A DNA stretch of 64,000 nt from positions 971,750-1,035,749 of the forward strand of contig KL647316.1 in NCBI GenBank assembly GCA_000727475.1, in the 5' to 3' direction. Position numbers and translations under genes: made by a program. The notes beneath the pieces were generated by a model. It made no database searches. It was not told where the DNA came from and was given only the letters and a program-made list of their open reading frames with translations. Source of the stretch: Sarcocystis neurona. Taxonomy: Eukaryota; Apicomplexa; Conoidasida; Eucoccidiorida; Sarcocystidae. This document shows, piece after piece, positions 35,701 through 48,600 of the stretch (positions are counted from its first letter, which is position 1; each line of letters opens with the position of its first letter).

Positions 35701-38700
35701 GCGTGTCGAGCTCGAGTAACAGGCTGCTTCTTTGATGATGTCGAAGTACTGCCCACCAGCATATCCTCCACAGGTTCTTTACGGATACGTGGTTGCCGCC
35801 TGCGAAGCACAACCGGAATGTGTGGTTCCGTATACTTGTAGGAGCCTTGATTGCTTCGATTCGTGAGGTGTTGTCGACGACTTGGTAAGCGTGAGGTTTT
35901 CGTCGAAGTAGGCAAGCTTCAACAGCGCCACCTCCAAATGCCGCTGAAGCCCAGTTCATCATACATTGCATTCCCTACCTCTACGGAGTCTTTAAATATG
36001 AAGCCCTCCCATCACTCTATTTTTACGAAAAAAACAACACTCAAGCCAACCGCTTCATCTGGCATTAGCGTCTGGTACGCAAGTGAAAGTTGCCGTTCCG
36101 TGCACAACTTGCAGAATGTAAGCATACCATTGAGCAGTCGTGGAAGAAATCACCCCCCTGACGTCGATGGAACCACATGCCAAACGTGAGCTCAAGTTGA
36201 GAAAGATAAACTGTTGTCGTTTGAGTACGCTCATACAATTGTAGAAGCACGTAGCAGTAAGTTGTACTGACTGCGGATAATCATCTCCAAAGGGGAACGA
36301 GTGCTCACGCAAGGACCCCGGCGCTTATGGTGCCTGTACCCTTGGCTCGCAGTGAAGACAGTGAGTTTCTGGTAACCATTTCGAAGCTCGAAGGAACGCA
36401 GTGTCCCATTTCAAGTATTAGTAGAATTACCTGATACTCCGAAATTCTGAGTGTGGTTCTATAAAGTGTCACCACGCTTTCGATAACATCTGGCGGCACA
36501 GCTCATCATTGTTGCAGCAAAGCACGGGGGCCTAGATACAGTCTGTCTCCTTTACACGCTATGACCTCGATTTTGTGAGTAAGAAGGATGAGAAAGAAAG
36601 GAGTTCTGTTGTAGCCGAAGAGAGGCCGCCACCAAGAGAGAGAGAAAATGATCCAAAAATTGCAATTCGAAGTGCGGAACGAGAGGCAGGAAATACCCTG
36701 CATAAAGAATGCCTCACCAGTCAAAGGTCATGACATTATCAGAAGCGTGACTCACTATTTTGCAAGACTGTTGTTCCTGAGGTAACTTCGTGACTCCCAA
36801 CCAGCACGCTGGTAGAGACGTTCCACATTATACAACAGTGTACTTGATGCGCCGCCATGCGCGTGATGTCGCGAGCGGAATGGAGACGCCGACTGGTTCT
36901 TCAAAGAATGGAAATCGCTCACAACCACCTCGCCCGTATTCTTTTTGTGCACCGCCCAACAAGACGAATAACATTTGTAGGCGCAATTAGACATGAGTGC
37001 GAATTCCTACAGCTGCCCATCTGCAGGCGCGTTTCCACTCTCGCAGTACCTGCTTATGAAGGCCCTGGGAGTGTGCATACTTCGGCGTGTTCAAACGTTC
37101 TGTTTTGTTCGTTCAGCACGCACGCCGACGCCTCACAACGTCTACACAGCGGCCACGCCAAGCTTCGTACAAAGCAGACGGCTGTATGTCTTGCGACTCG
37201 TAACGCAATTGTACCGCCAACTTCGTTTTGATCGCCTAAACAACATATGGTAAGCTTGCCTTGCCAGCGCTGATCGTCTCTCTTGCCGTTTTTGGTGACT
37301 GCCGACCCGAGAACTACAATGTAGCATGTACAGCAGTGAAACGATTCCGCTTGCTTGCAGCCGCGGCGGCTACACTCTACATGTCGGTGTAGCTGGGCTG
37401 CCCCTACAGCGGCCTTGATCTACGTGTCGCTGAACGGATTACCGACTACACTTAAAGACGAATCGTACTTTTCACTTAGAGACAATACCCGACAAACAAT
37501 GAGTCGCGTTTTAATCATGCCACCAAACTGCGGGGTGCCGCCGTCAGTCCTTGTTTACACATACTTTGCTTGCGTGTGTGGGAGGGAATTGCACCCCAAG
37601 CAGCATTAGCATTTTGCGACGACCATTAAAAACAGTGTATGTGTGAGCCACTGTAGTGCGTCCCGCGGAATTGTGCTGGTGACAACAGGCGAGCACCCCT
37701 GCCCTGCTGTCTGGGAGAGTTTGAGTTTGCACTTCGAATGACACTAGAGGCAGGACCAAACTCTGCATGTCTATTAGCCCACTCGGCCAAGAACCCGGTC
37801 AAGAGGCGCATCCTTCTCCTACTATTAGATAAACAAGAGCAGTCACCACCTGCGTCGTTGCACCACTATTGAATTCGAAAGACGGTAACTTGCCTCGTGT
37901 TGCTACATCTAAACGGGGTTGTACGTTGTCCCTCCAGTTCCAAGTAGAGGAACAGTCTCAAATCATTTTTGAAGTGGGACGTGATTTATCACCAACACGG
38001 GCGTCCGCAGTTGTGCATCCACGCTTGTATGCCACTTGTGGAGGGACGCCTTGACCTCCATCCGCTCTGTGGCTCTGCTAGAGAATCTGACATCGATTTT
38101 ACGAATTATCAACCTCTACGTTTGCGGAAGATCTCTGCCTTTGTATACGCAGCTTTGCGATTCACCAAGTCTTATTATCAGTACTACTACCACTGTTGTT
38201 GATCTGACGGAACGGGGTTCCTCAACTGTGACTGTTGATGGCTCGTGGGTGTGGTGTGTAATGCCGTGTATCGCGTGATATAGTGTATATCTCAAGAGCG
38301 ATGTTAACTGGACCGACGGTTCAAAAGTTGTTTGAAGGCTACCACTGAAACAACAGACACGTCCAGGGGATGTGCCGATACATGGATATGTATTAACGTC
38401 ACTGACTGTGACAGCTTTCACACTTCTAAAAACGCACGGAGGACGATGCCGGTGAGACACATGACTACATGTCTGCGTAGTAATTTGTCTGATGCGTGCA
38501 GTGCTCGCCGCCTCATGACGGCTACGTGTAGACTCGGAAATAGGAATGCCGACCATGCAAAGGGAGAACCTGTGCCTGACTGTGCTTTTGCTTTCGTGGT
38601 TCAGCCTGAATGCCGCAGGCTTGCTGGAGCTTTGGGCGCCTCGAAGCAAAGTCACATATTCACCGAATGCGTATCGAAAACATGAGTTCTTTTAGGGACT

Positions 38701-40810
38701 TGGCACGCCACGGTGGCGCACGAAGACTCCTATAATGCTAAGAAATCTCCCTTTACCAGAAAGTGGCACCCCTAGTTTGCACGAAGTGCACTGGAAAACA
38801 ATTGCGGACACCAATCAGGTCGCTCGTGCAATGTTGTGAACATGGTGCATAGTGCTAGCCGATGCCCCGCAGAGCGGGAAAACCTGTGTTGTCGGGCGAG
38901 ACACCTACGAGAGCGGCTTTCACCAGACTATGCTACAATTTTGTTGGTGGGCAAACTCGCCTACAGCGTTTCTGTTTAACGTGGCGTTTAGCAGGTGTAT
39001 ACTAGTTACCAGCGCGATGCCTCGGCGCCTGTGTGATACCCCACAGGCACAAGCTTCAACGAGTGCGTTGCCTTTCTCTGTAGTTGTAGTGTTTTTCTTA
39101 TATAGACAGACTAGTGTGCTTGAAGCGCGTTGCCACGGCCACATCACTGTACCGTCCATTTGCCTGCACCCGACGACAGGTGGTTAGCTATCCACACGTG
39201 GGTAGTACTTCGGAAAAATAAAAAACCCAACGCGTCTACGTGTATCCAACGTTGCGTCATGCACGCAGGAGCTCGTGTGTAGCGGGTGGCGTGGAGGAGC
39301 GGCAGTGGAAGTCTCCTGGGTTTACGCAGTCGGTACGGTAAGTATTTGGGATATGCCACGTAGACTCAGCTGTTTCTGTATGTGGGATGCCGCCGTGCCC
39401 CAGTGATGCGGAGTCTGGCGTACTTCTGCTGTCTATGGAAAGTTTGATCGAAATCATTCTTTGTACGTATGTGCACTTTTCCCACGAGTACACAAACATA
39501 GACATACATCTCGATATAAACTCTACACCGCAGTGTGCCTCGTGTACAGGTGAAAATTCTTCGTTGCCGTAGGCCCTTACAGTTCAAGTGTTTCAGTTCA
39601 CAGAACGACGCGGTGTTTCGCGTTGTTTTCCGGTGGTTAGCTGCAAACGTCAGCATGAGTACCATTGTTGAGAGGCTACGAAATCAGGTGCTGTCTTGCT
39701 TACAGGCTTTGAAGGTTGTTTTCATGTTGCGAGTTTATTCCCTTCAGCAAACACACACGCATACAAACTTTTCTGCAGTACGCCTATATACCCGCAATCT
39801 GCCTGCGTGTGCGCAGTGTACCACCCTGGTCGTGGACACTTATGAAACACATGATACCGCGTCGTTGGTCAAGCGTAGCTCATCTCCTTGTCGTGTTATA
39901 TGAGGGAGCAGATTGCTGCTGTCTCGTGCGTGCCAAAGTGCCGTGCTACTTGATAGCTTTTTGTGAGCAGCCGTATGTGGCTTGTAGTAGGAGTCGGCTG
40001 GTGGTGGCTCGTCCTTGCGCTACACAAAGAAATACTTTGGGAAACCATCAGGAACCACATCAAGGACTCTTGCTCAATGCGAATTTATAACGGCTGTAAG
40101 GAGATAACAAACTTGCCAGCTGGCCGCGCTGTACCTTGTAGCTAGCTCTACGCAATGATCCTGCGCTGAAACGGTTTCGCTAACATAACGGTAGGATTCG
40201 CGATGGGCTCTAAGTGTCTAGCAGCTTGTCCCGTAGGTCCAATAGCTGTTGCGCCAGCATGGCTCCCATACTCGATCCTTCTAGTAAGTCCAGGAGCGCA
40301 ACATAACAGTTAGAAAATCAAACATTATGACGAAAAAAGCCTTTCGAGCGCTTTGTGCGTACCGCTGGTGCATCCCGCTTGACGCGGTCCCAAGAAGAAG
40401 CAAACACTACAACAATAAATGTATGACGACACGTTAGCCAGCGCAGCCAATGAGTGAACCTGTTGTGATAGCTTGTGCAAGTTGGCTTTGCGAAAAGGAG
40501 GGAGTCCCACCTCTTTTTTGCCCATAAAGAAGCGATACACACCACTGCTGCCGACTTATTTGGTGCTGTCGACGCCCTGCTTGTTTCCCCGTTTCAGCTG
40601 GTCCGACTCACGTATTTCGGCAAAATGATTCGTAAGCGAGAAGACGATGCTCTCGCACCTTCAGAAACGCAGCTTGAGCAGCGCACGTACACAGCGAGGT
40701 AGGAATAGTGAAAGTTTTCTGCAGCTGAAGCCTTCGTTCAGCTAGAAAGCCGCGTACACTGTTCGTCCGTTGTATCTCGTGAGGGCCCGCGTGCTCCGTG
40801 GTTTCCTCTA
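32722..40810. other. Repeat-poor interval without a supported gene
   Basis: Open frames in either strand are at most about 180 codons, the length expected by chance in balanced sequence, and none has a recognisable motif or convincing splice ends. The 3' end of the giant gene probably lies in the first 2 kb. A GATA/TAGA run lies at 33282-33330. Confidence 0.5.
33282..33330. repeat. GATA/TAGA microsatellite
   Basis: Interrupted TAGA/GATA tetranucleotide run following a short TA run. Confidence 0.85.
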
Positions 40811-43800
40811 CTACTGCAAGCCCAACCTCCGCACAGTAAGTTGCACGGTGGTAGTGGGAAACTGCGCTAAGTTACCGGAATGAGCGCAGGGGATCTGGTA
40901 CGTGGTTTCAAGTGTGCTGGTAACACCCTCACTTTCTGCTGTTTGGAAAACTACTTCACCAGTACAGCAATCAGCAGTCGGCTCGACGCCACCCCAATCC
41001 GTAGAAAGTGCAGCTGTGTTCGAGGGTCCTCTCGGTGACAATGCAGAATTCTCTGCTGCGACAGCGATTGCTGGTGGTCGTGGATCTCCGGCGACCGGTA
41101 CCGATTCAATGTCTGCTTCTGGTGCAGATCTTGACGACTCTCTCCACACTGCCGTTTGAATCGGGCAGCCTTCAGTTGTCAAAATATTGCCAGATAAAAA
41201 AAGATCCTGCGTTTCTGCTAGTGGAGGCAGCTGGAGTGGGAACTGATTTGTTGAAACATCGTCTTCACTTGTAGCGCACATTTCCGCAGTACCCCGACTT
41301 GCTACTGGGTCCGTCATTGCTGCTGCTGAGCTTCCCCCTACCAGTGCAGCTGCCCTGGGAGACAGAAGCGGCGTTGAAATATCCGGTGTGCTGGAAGGCG
41401 CTGCCGACGCGGACACGATTTGTGTACTTAAATTGTCTCCCCAAGTGCAACAGTCTCCGTGCCCGCCACCGAAATAAGGGATCCAGGGATCTTCTGCATG
41501 AAAATGAGCTCCTGAGTACAATATGTCAGTCCTATCCCGCGTAGCGCTTCTGTCGTTCAGCTCGCGTGCTTCTGTTGTACTCTGCGTTTCAAGCTGCGTG
41601 CAATTATTAAACGAATACGGTGAGTTTGTTAGCGTCTCCGTGCAACGTACGGGGGGGGGCAGGGGCGCCCCAACGTATGGATGCACGCATGTAGCAGCAC
41701 GTGGACCAATCCTGATGTCTCCGTCTGCGACAGGAGAAGTTTGTGCAGCACAGCCTAGATTGCTGGACGTGTCACGTGTCCTTCCGGCATACTCTCCTGC
41801 TTTCTGCTTTTCTGCTGCTAAAGCCTTCGGTGGACACGTGGATTTGTGCCGATATTTGTCTTCTTGCTCTCGTTGTGAAACGTAAAGTTGTTGAGACCCT
41901 GAGGAGGCCCGAAACTCCCGCTCTGACGCACTTGCTTTGTCACAAACTTGTCCTGATATCCCATTGCTTCGACGGTTGCAGTACTCAACGGTGACGCAGG
42001 GAATGTCACCAGACGCGACACTGCCTTGCAGCTGATGCGTGCAGCGGGCTTCATCAAATTGCGCCTGTGCTTCCTTCTGCAGATGTGTGTCACGGGCATC
42101 CCGCGATGGGCCTTGCCACGCTCCACATAACGGGGAAAGCGCTACCACGTCGGCGTCTACTGCTGCAAAGTCGGTGTTTGGTGGTGTTTGGCTGACTCGC
42201 GGATCCCAGTCCGCGAATGGGTGCTCCCTTTCCGCAGGAGATACTTGCGCGTAGTGAGCTCGTTCCGTCTGATCGCTTTCTCCTTTGTGGGATGAAGCAT
42301 TGAATTGTGGTGATGCTGCGCGTTGAGAAGGAGAATGCATGACAGCGCAGTGTCCATCTCCATCGAATGCCTCTGCTGGACATACTTCGTGGGATGTCTC
42401 CTTTGGCGATATTTCTGGTGCTGGACGAGGAGAAGCGTTCCAAAAGTCTGAAGTCGATGGGTTGCTGTTTTTGTATGCATTCAGAAAGCTTTCCTGAATT
42501 GCCGCTGTTGTCGCTGGGGCTGTATTCATTCGCTCTCGGGAAGTGTCCTGAAAATGGTGACCAGAGGGTGTCGCCTCCAGATCACCTCTCGGTGCAACTT
42601 GCGACACGTGCGGCGCCGCCGGTACTTCTGTCCAAGCAGGTTCTACTGTATCGACAGTCGACGCGCTCGCCTTTTCTTCCCCAGCAAGGGAATTCAGGAA
42701 GAGAGAGTGCGGTGTTGCTTCCGCAAGATGACACGAACTACTGAAACATGTGAAGGCCGGCTTTTTCCCGGCAAAATTAACCTGTTTTGCTCTAAGGAAG
42801 GAGCAACGGCAACCCTCATGTAAGCTGTGATCGCTGTCCGAGTAGGAGCTCGTGGTGGTGCAGGTGCTTGTTCTGCTGTACAAGCTTTCCGTCTCGCTGC
42901 TGCCATTGTCGCTAGAGTCCGTTGAGAAGAAACTGGCAGCAAACCAGCTGTGGCAGTACCGTGGAGAAGTCTGGCGTGTAGCATCTCGAGGTACACTTGC
43001 AACGCTTCGAGCTGTTGGTCGTGCTGCTGGTGGCGCTGCGTTCGCTGCCGGCCTCACCGCTCGCTGTGCTCCTCTACAAAAATGTCCTGGGAGCGAAGTG
43101 GTGCTAAACAAAGACTGGCGTTCACCCCCAGGGTCGCAAGCGCTTGCTGCCACGCCATGGTGTATACCTGTTGGGAAACGAAAGTCACTACTTATCGACA
43201 ATTTGTCCACACACTGGGTTTGCCCGCCAGGCGGAGAAAGGACACTTTTCGTGAGGTGCACTGCGGGGTATTCACATGATGTTACAGATGAAAAACTACC
43301 TGTTCGAGTATCCGTTGTCGACTTCCGTGTAGAATTCTGTCTGCGTTTCCTTGGCCCGCTCGGTTTCGGTTTTCCGCTTCGTCGCTTCGGGCGCCGCATA
43401 CGGGTCACTGGTGTTGCGTTGGAAGGAGTGGCAGATGACGCACCTGTAGGATTGTTCTCCAGTACATAGGTGAGGCTGGGTGCCTGCTCAGTAAGTCGCG
43501 AGGCCGGGGCGGCCGTGAAGCACTCCGTGTCGGTATTTGCAACTCCATCTGCATCAGTAGTAGGGAACAAGGTGCCTCCTGCGAAGCCACTGGGGGGGTT
43601 GTGTGGGAGCGGAAGTCTGAGCTGCAAAGGTAGCTGCTTGCTGCTAATATTGACCGTGTTTTCTTGAGCGACTGAATCATGTTTGGGAATGCTATTTTGT
43701 GCATCGCCTGGACGAAAGTGTGGTAGTAGGCATGTATATTCGTACCCAGGACATGCTGTTGACTCTGCCACTGCTTGCTGTGAAGTGAGGAGGCTGCAGA

Positions 43801-44356
43801 CGTATGAACACGATGTTCGTTGGCCACAGGAGAACGTAGAACTGCGACGGCGTTTCTTCGACGCCTCCGACCCGACGGAAGAGCAGGAAATATCATCACC
43901 AGCGTCGCCCTCCACTTGCTTACAGAAAGGGGGGACAGCTCCAGTAGCAACAAGAGAAACTGGAGCACTGGAAATACTAGCGGCAGCACCAACAGCACAC
44001 GGAGAAGCAGTGGCGGAAAGCGGTGCAGAAGCCGACACTGCAACAGCAGCAGAGGCTTTCTTTTCCCTCGTGTCCGGCTGCTGGGGCCGCTTTTTCTCGC
44101 GGTTCTTTTTGCGGTAGTTCTGAAGATTCGCCAGTGTGACACTCTGTTTGCCGCCTTTTGCCTTCAGTTCTCGGATCCACTCGGTTTTCAAGCCATTGGC
44201 GTGACAAAAATTGATGCAGAGTCTTTCCACGGCAGACCAGCACCCAAGCAGAAAAGCTGCATGAAGGAGCTCCCGCACTTTCATACTACCCCAGTTGCTC
44301 GTGTGGCCAGGTACTCCACGCCCAAGCTTTATTCCATGCGCCGCTAGCAGCGTCTC
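40811..44356 (-). CDS. Main exon of the minus-strand nuclear-type gene
   Basis: 1181 codons plus stop without interruption and with little homopolymer content, in contrast to the giant gene. The acceptor is inferred from phase. An alternative acceptor (cag at 44420-44418) would need a different upstream exon. If there is no upstream exon, translation would start at the ATG at 44284, which would cut into the compact N-terminal region. Confidence 0.75.
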   Translation of the reverse strand, partial: ETLLAAHGIKLGRGVPGHTSNWGSMKVRELLHAAFLLGCWSAVERLCINFCHANGLKTEWIRELKAKGGKQSVTLANLQNYRKKNREKKRPQQPDTREKKASAAVAVSASAPLSATASPCAVGAAASISSAPVSLVATGAVPPFCKQVEGDAGDDISCSSVGSEASKKRRRSSTFSCGQRTSCSYVCSLLTSQQAVAESTACPGYEYTCLLPHFRPGDAQNSIPKHDSVAQENTVNISSKQLPLQLRLPLPHNPPSGFAGGTLFPTTDADGVANTDTECFTAAPASRLTEQAPSLTYVLENNPTGASSATPSNATPVTRMRRPKRRSGKPKPSGPRKRRQNSTRKSTTDTRTGSFSSVTSCEYPAVHLTKSVLSPPGGQTQCVDKLSISSDFRFPTGIHHGVAASACDPGGERQSLFSTTSLPGHFCRGAQRAVRPAANAAPPAARPTARSVASVPRDATRQTSPRYCHSWFAASFFSTDSSDNGSSETESLYSRTSTCTTTSSYSDSDHSLHEGCRCSFLRAKQVNFAGKKPAFTCFSSSCHLAEATPHSLFLNSLAGEEKASASTVDTVEPAWTEVPAAPHVSQVAPRGDLEATPSGHHFQDTSRERMNTAPATTAAIQESFLNAYKNSNPSTSDFWNASPRPAPEISPKETSHEVCPAEAFDGDGHCAVMHSPSQRAASPQFNASSHKGESDQTERAHYAQVSPAEREHPFADWDPRVSQTPPNTDFAAVDADVVALSPLCGAWQGPSRDARDTHLQKEAQAQFDEARCTHQLQGSVASGDIPCVTVEYCNRRSNGISGQVCDKASASEREFRASSGSQQLYVSQREQEDKYRHKSTCPPKALAAEKQKAGEYAGRTRDTSSNLGCAAQTSPVADGDIRIGPRAATCVHPYVGAPLPPPVRCTETLTNSPYSFNNCTQLETQSTTEARELNDRSATRDRTDILYSGAHFHAEDPWIPYFGGGHGDCCTWGDNLSTQIVSASAAPSSTPDISTPLLSPRAAALVGGSSAAAMTDPVASRGTAEMCATSEDDVSTNQFPLQLPPLAETQDLFLSGNILTTEGCPIQTAVWRESSRSAPEADIESVPVAGDPRPPAIAVAAENSALSPRGPSNTAALSTDWGGVEPTADCCTGEVVFQTAESEGVTSTLETTYQIPCAHSGNLAQFPTTTVQLTVRRLGLQ

Positions 44357-45650
44357 CTGCACGTATGGCAGCGTGATTGAAAGACGCGCAGACGAATGCA
44401 AGAAAAGAATTGTGAACCTGGGAGATAGGGGCTCACCCGCACCGAATTGTTTAAAAGCAGTGTGTGTGCAAGTATGAGAAAATCGATATATACACAGATA
44501 TACATAAAAATGTATTCAGGTTGATGCATCCGCTTGCGCACGCGCAGGAGGTTCTACTCGTCGACACTGTGACCTGAGACGAGACAACCACAAGGAGGAG
44601 AGGAAGACGAAAACCTAAACATCATCCTTTTTCCGGTGTTCCGGTTAGACATTTGATTACCTCTGTAGAGGCCCCCATGCAGTGCATTTATTCGCGCATA
44701 CACCCTAGACAACTGTATCTCTACCTGCGTATCCATGTACGTAACTATTTATTTGCGTCCTGTGCGTCATACCTTGTAACAGCGTTCGAGCACGGTAAAA
44801 CAGGCAAAAACAGTATAAGACATTTCGCCTCGTATGCCTTGTTGTGGTGCCCCGAGGCTCACCGCGGGGTTGGCGTACTTCGACACGTCAACTTGCAGTC
44901 GTCGGCGTGCTACACGTAGCTTTTTAGACACCATGCTGGTCTGTTGTTCTGTTCGTTTGGTCTCGGCATGACACCGATGCAGGTCACCAGCTGGCAACAC
45001 CAAGGACGAAATTGCAAGAGAAAGTGACTGCAGTAAGCTACCAAATACAGGGATTCAACATTTTACTCCCTTTCGTATGCAGGCGCGTATCCTGAATACT
45101 ACAGGCGTTTGAGATCTGCGATGATTGCTTTTCTTATCCTAATGAAGCATGATTTCTGTTGGGTTCACGTAGATAACAGGATAGAACTCAGCCCTATCGT
45201 AGGTAGCAAACGTCGGCAAGAGGGCCGGCCCTAGACATTAAGGCTTGACGCGTTTTTCTACGGAGCAGCTTCTGCAGCTCGTCCGTGCTCCGGAGGTACC
45301 CGTTCTACAACAGACATTTGCCGCGTCACACTGCTAAGAACTGTTGTCGTAACTTCCACCTCTGGAACCAAATTCCGACTGCTTTTACCTTCAATTTGGT
45401 AGACACTTCAAACTAACACAAGATTATCCTTTACTTCGCTTACACATGCTGCAGGATTTTCAGCGCGGCGGTGGTTGAGAAGCCTGCGCAAGTAGGCGCG
45501 CCCTTCGAGACCGATAGGTATGTCAAAGCCAGGAAACCACTCGAGTAGCCACGGACTGCCGTCGCTTTGTTCATTTTCTCTCATGGAGGAGCACGCTTCT
45601 TCAGTCTTCTCCTCAGGACTGGTTACCTCAGCCACTTGCCCCTCCTTCAT
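40811..45650 (-). CDS. Two-exon gene for a large, mostly disordered, probably nuclear protein
   Basis: Exon 1 runs 45650-45444 (69 codons) from the first in-frame ATG (MKEGQVAEV). It ends at TGT|GTAAGC. Exon 2 runs 44356-40811, starting after TACGTGCAG, phase 0. The intron is 1087 bases. The exon 2 frame extends upstream to 44401 only through a non-ATG codon, which is why a 5' exon was sought. The protein has 1250 residues. The first 150 are compact: SPWLLEWFPGFDIPIGLEG, then after the splice LLAAHGIKLGRGVPGHTSNW and a helical part with ELLHAAFLLGCW and WIRELKAKGG. A basic run (PKRRSGKPKPSGPRKRR, near 43400-43345) looks like a nuclear localisation or AT-hook-type cluster. The remainder is Ser/Thr/Pro/Ala-rich and predicted disordered. 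I do not recognise the family; chromatin or transcription function is inference. Confidence 0.6.
45444..45650 (-). CDS. Proposed first exon of the minus-strand nuclear-type gene
   Basis: Starts at ATG (complement of 45648-45650), exactly 207 bases, ending at a strong GTAAGC donor in phase 0 with the exon at 44356. Codes for an acidic stretch and then a Trp/Phe-rich segment and LRRLLNHRRAENP. An overlapping plus-strand frame (45520-45780) has no comparable splice support. Confidence 0.45.
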
Positions 45651-48600
45651 GTTGCAGAAGAATCGAATTTCTCGCGAAAGATGCTCAAAGCTTACCAGAA
45701 AATTCCTACGCAGTGTGACTGTACACAATATGGAGCTGTGGTTAGACAGGCAGTTCGCCGGGAATGAGGCTTCTTTATGAACAGAGGTGGGATGGTCTGG
45801 AGGACAGTGATATAGTAGGAAGCACGAAGCGGAAACGAGTATGGAGCAAAAGTGAACGTTCGCGAACAAGCAGCTCTACAGAGTTGAATGGCTCGCAGGG
45901 AACATTCTGGAGAAGAGGGAGGCAGCTAAGAAGTGCAAACAGAACCAACGACGTCCCATCAGAACTTTAACACGTAGGTCGTGAACGCCGAACTTCATCG
46001 AACACACCTCGGAAAGGACAGCAAACCAGTAGCACTTTGCTGGAGCTATAATAAATATACATATATTTATATATATATATGTTTATATACATATGTACGT
46101 ATTCACGCGTGCCCCGAGCTGAACAGCATTTCAGAAAAGACTTCATCAGATGGCATCCACGTCGGAAAGACGCACGACCAGCCACTTACTTCGCTGCAAC
46201 GAACGTCAGCTCCAACTAGCGGCGTTCGCGTAAGAAACCGTGACACTGTGTGTGTTGTGTTGAGATCAATTAAGGAGGATAACGGCGGATACATTGGACG
46301 CTGCACTTTGTACGACGTGCAGGTTGGTTTCAAGAGGAATACACAATGCGTTTTGACACCGTACACTATCAGGGAGGTTTTCAGCAGTTCGAACTTGTAT
46401 TGACTTACACTCCACAAAATAAAAAGCCGGCGAATACACGTTACACGCGGAAGAGAGACTGGAAGCAATCGTGTAGGTTAACGGGAAAGGCGAATTAGCT
46501 GTGCTTCGCGGAAACTGAACGGATGACGGAATCGTGGCCGGACAACACAATGTAGTGAATTCCAGCGCAAAATAGCATATATATGAGCTCAACGATGACG
46601 AAATTTTGTTGATTCTTAAAGGTCGAAAAACATTTGTAATGGTTTCAGCGCAAAGTAGCATACATGTGAGCTCCGCTCAGTTCGAGGAGTAACCAGATCA
46701 AAGAGGTAGGTATCACACGGTATGTGAGAGATTATTTGGACGGCGGGAATGTGGAAAAAATACTCCAGGTTAGCCAATATAGCGTTCAGTTGAACACGAC
46801 GAGTACGCTACCTGTGAAAGGCGCTTTCGTCGAGACGGTAGACGGTATATATTACACGACTGCACCAGGGATCAGACCGAGACCCCTAAAACAAGTAATT
46901 CAGCTGCGGCAGGTTATTTCTGGCTTAAGAGCATATTGAGTACACTACGGCTGTGGCGGTGGGCGCCGAGTGAATTACGAGGAACACGCAGTGCAGAAAA
47001 GCATCAGCGAAGGCAGACTGTTTTCGGTGACAAGTCTGCGAGGAAAACTGATGAACATCATGCACTTCTTCAAGAGTACGTATGCACACTAGCAAGACTG
47101 GGAATACGTAGGAGGAACATGAATTTTTTACTGTTTCTGAGGATCTATTGCGCCCGACGGCTAATAAATACAAGAACCACTCAGTTCCACTAGAAGTTGA
47201 CACTAAGGTCATGAAAAACCGCCGCCGCTGCTGCATACTTCCCGCTCAGAAGTGAGTTATTATCTTACACAAAACCTCGTGGTCAGACACATGTGTGTTC
47301 TAAAAGATAGCGACTGCATTAAAGGAAACCTGGACGAGGCGTGGAGAGAGAAAGCGAAAGCGAAACACAAAGACGTTGCACACTTTTTAGGCAGGACATA
47401 GCATTTGCTTCTCGAGCAATCTGTTAGATAAGAGTTGGAAGACCACGTGTTCCGCGACATACACTACACACAAGCCATTCAATCGTGTCACACGGATACG
47501 ACAGATCTGCGCAATATCAGTGACGTTTACGTGGAAGGGCGTGCGTTTATAGACGTGTACGCAATCACCGACTTATACGCATGTGGTCACGCGTGTCTTC
47601 ACCAGCTAAGCACATCTGCGTTGAACGTTTGTACGGTCGATTACCTGCTTGTGTGGTTATATGGTAAGGACAGGTACGTCCAGGACAAGAAATGGCTAGT
47701 CTGTCTCTGTCGGTAGACATTTCCTCACATACCCTGCTGAGAGCTACAAGCTTGGACGGTAAATTGGACGCCACGGTGCAAATCTGATCGCTACCGCATC
47801 AGACAGTGCTGTAATTATTGTAAGCAATCAAACGTATTCCTACACATCTTTGGGCCTCAGCATTGCAGGAGTCAGACCAGCCATCACTTTTCTCCTTGAC
47901 CTCACTTCTTGCAATTCCCGCAGTCCAGCCTCCCTTTTGGTTACGAAAGTTTCGCGTACATGCACCGGCACAAGCGGAAGAAAAACAAGGTTCACTATAT
48001 GCGTAATGCCTCCGCCTTCTTCACCAAAGACACACGTCTGACACTCGTAAGTATATGCGTATGTGGACGTGTGAGCGCACACAGTACATGGGAGGTGAGC
48101 GCCGTACCAGCCGCAAGCTGTTTGCTTACAAGTTGCAAGAAGACATCACTTCAGAACTCGTGAGTGTGCCTGCAGATTGCTACAGTACACTTTCAAATGT
48201 GTCAATCTTTCCTTCTAGACTGCGGCAACCATGTCCCTCAGAGCACCTAACTAGGCGTATAATCGTACCTGCTTTAACCCCAATCAACTGAAGTCTACCT
48301 GACAAGTGGGGCGTCTTACAGTACTTTCCTATGTGTGTCGATCTAATTAATCGCTGTTGAAAAAGATTTATGCGATTCAGAAACCAGGTCCGATCCTGCG
48401 ACTTGATCCCACAAAACGACATGACACCCCGCTAGAATTCACTCGTACGCAAAGATATCTGTAAAGTGCAAGTACTTTTAGACATACTTTGTAACAGCAG
48501 GTGACCATGACAGTGCGTGCTGCCAACCCATTAACGCCCCGCTACGTCAACGACATTTTAAATCACTTCTATTCTTGTGCTTGTGCGCATTCTTCTACGA

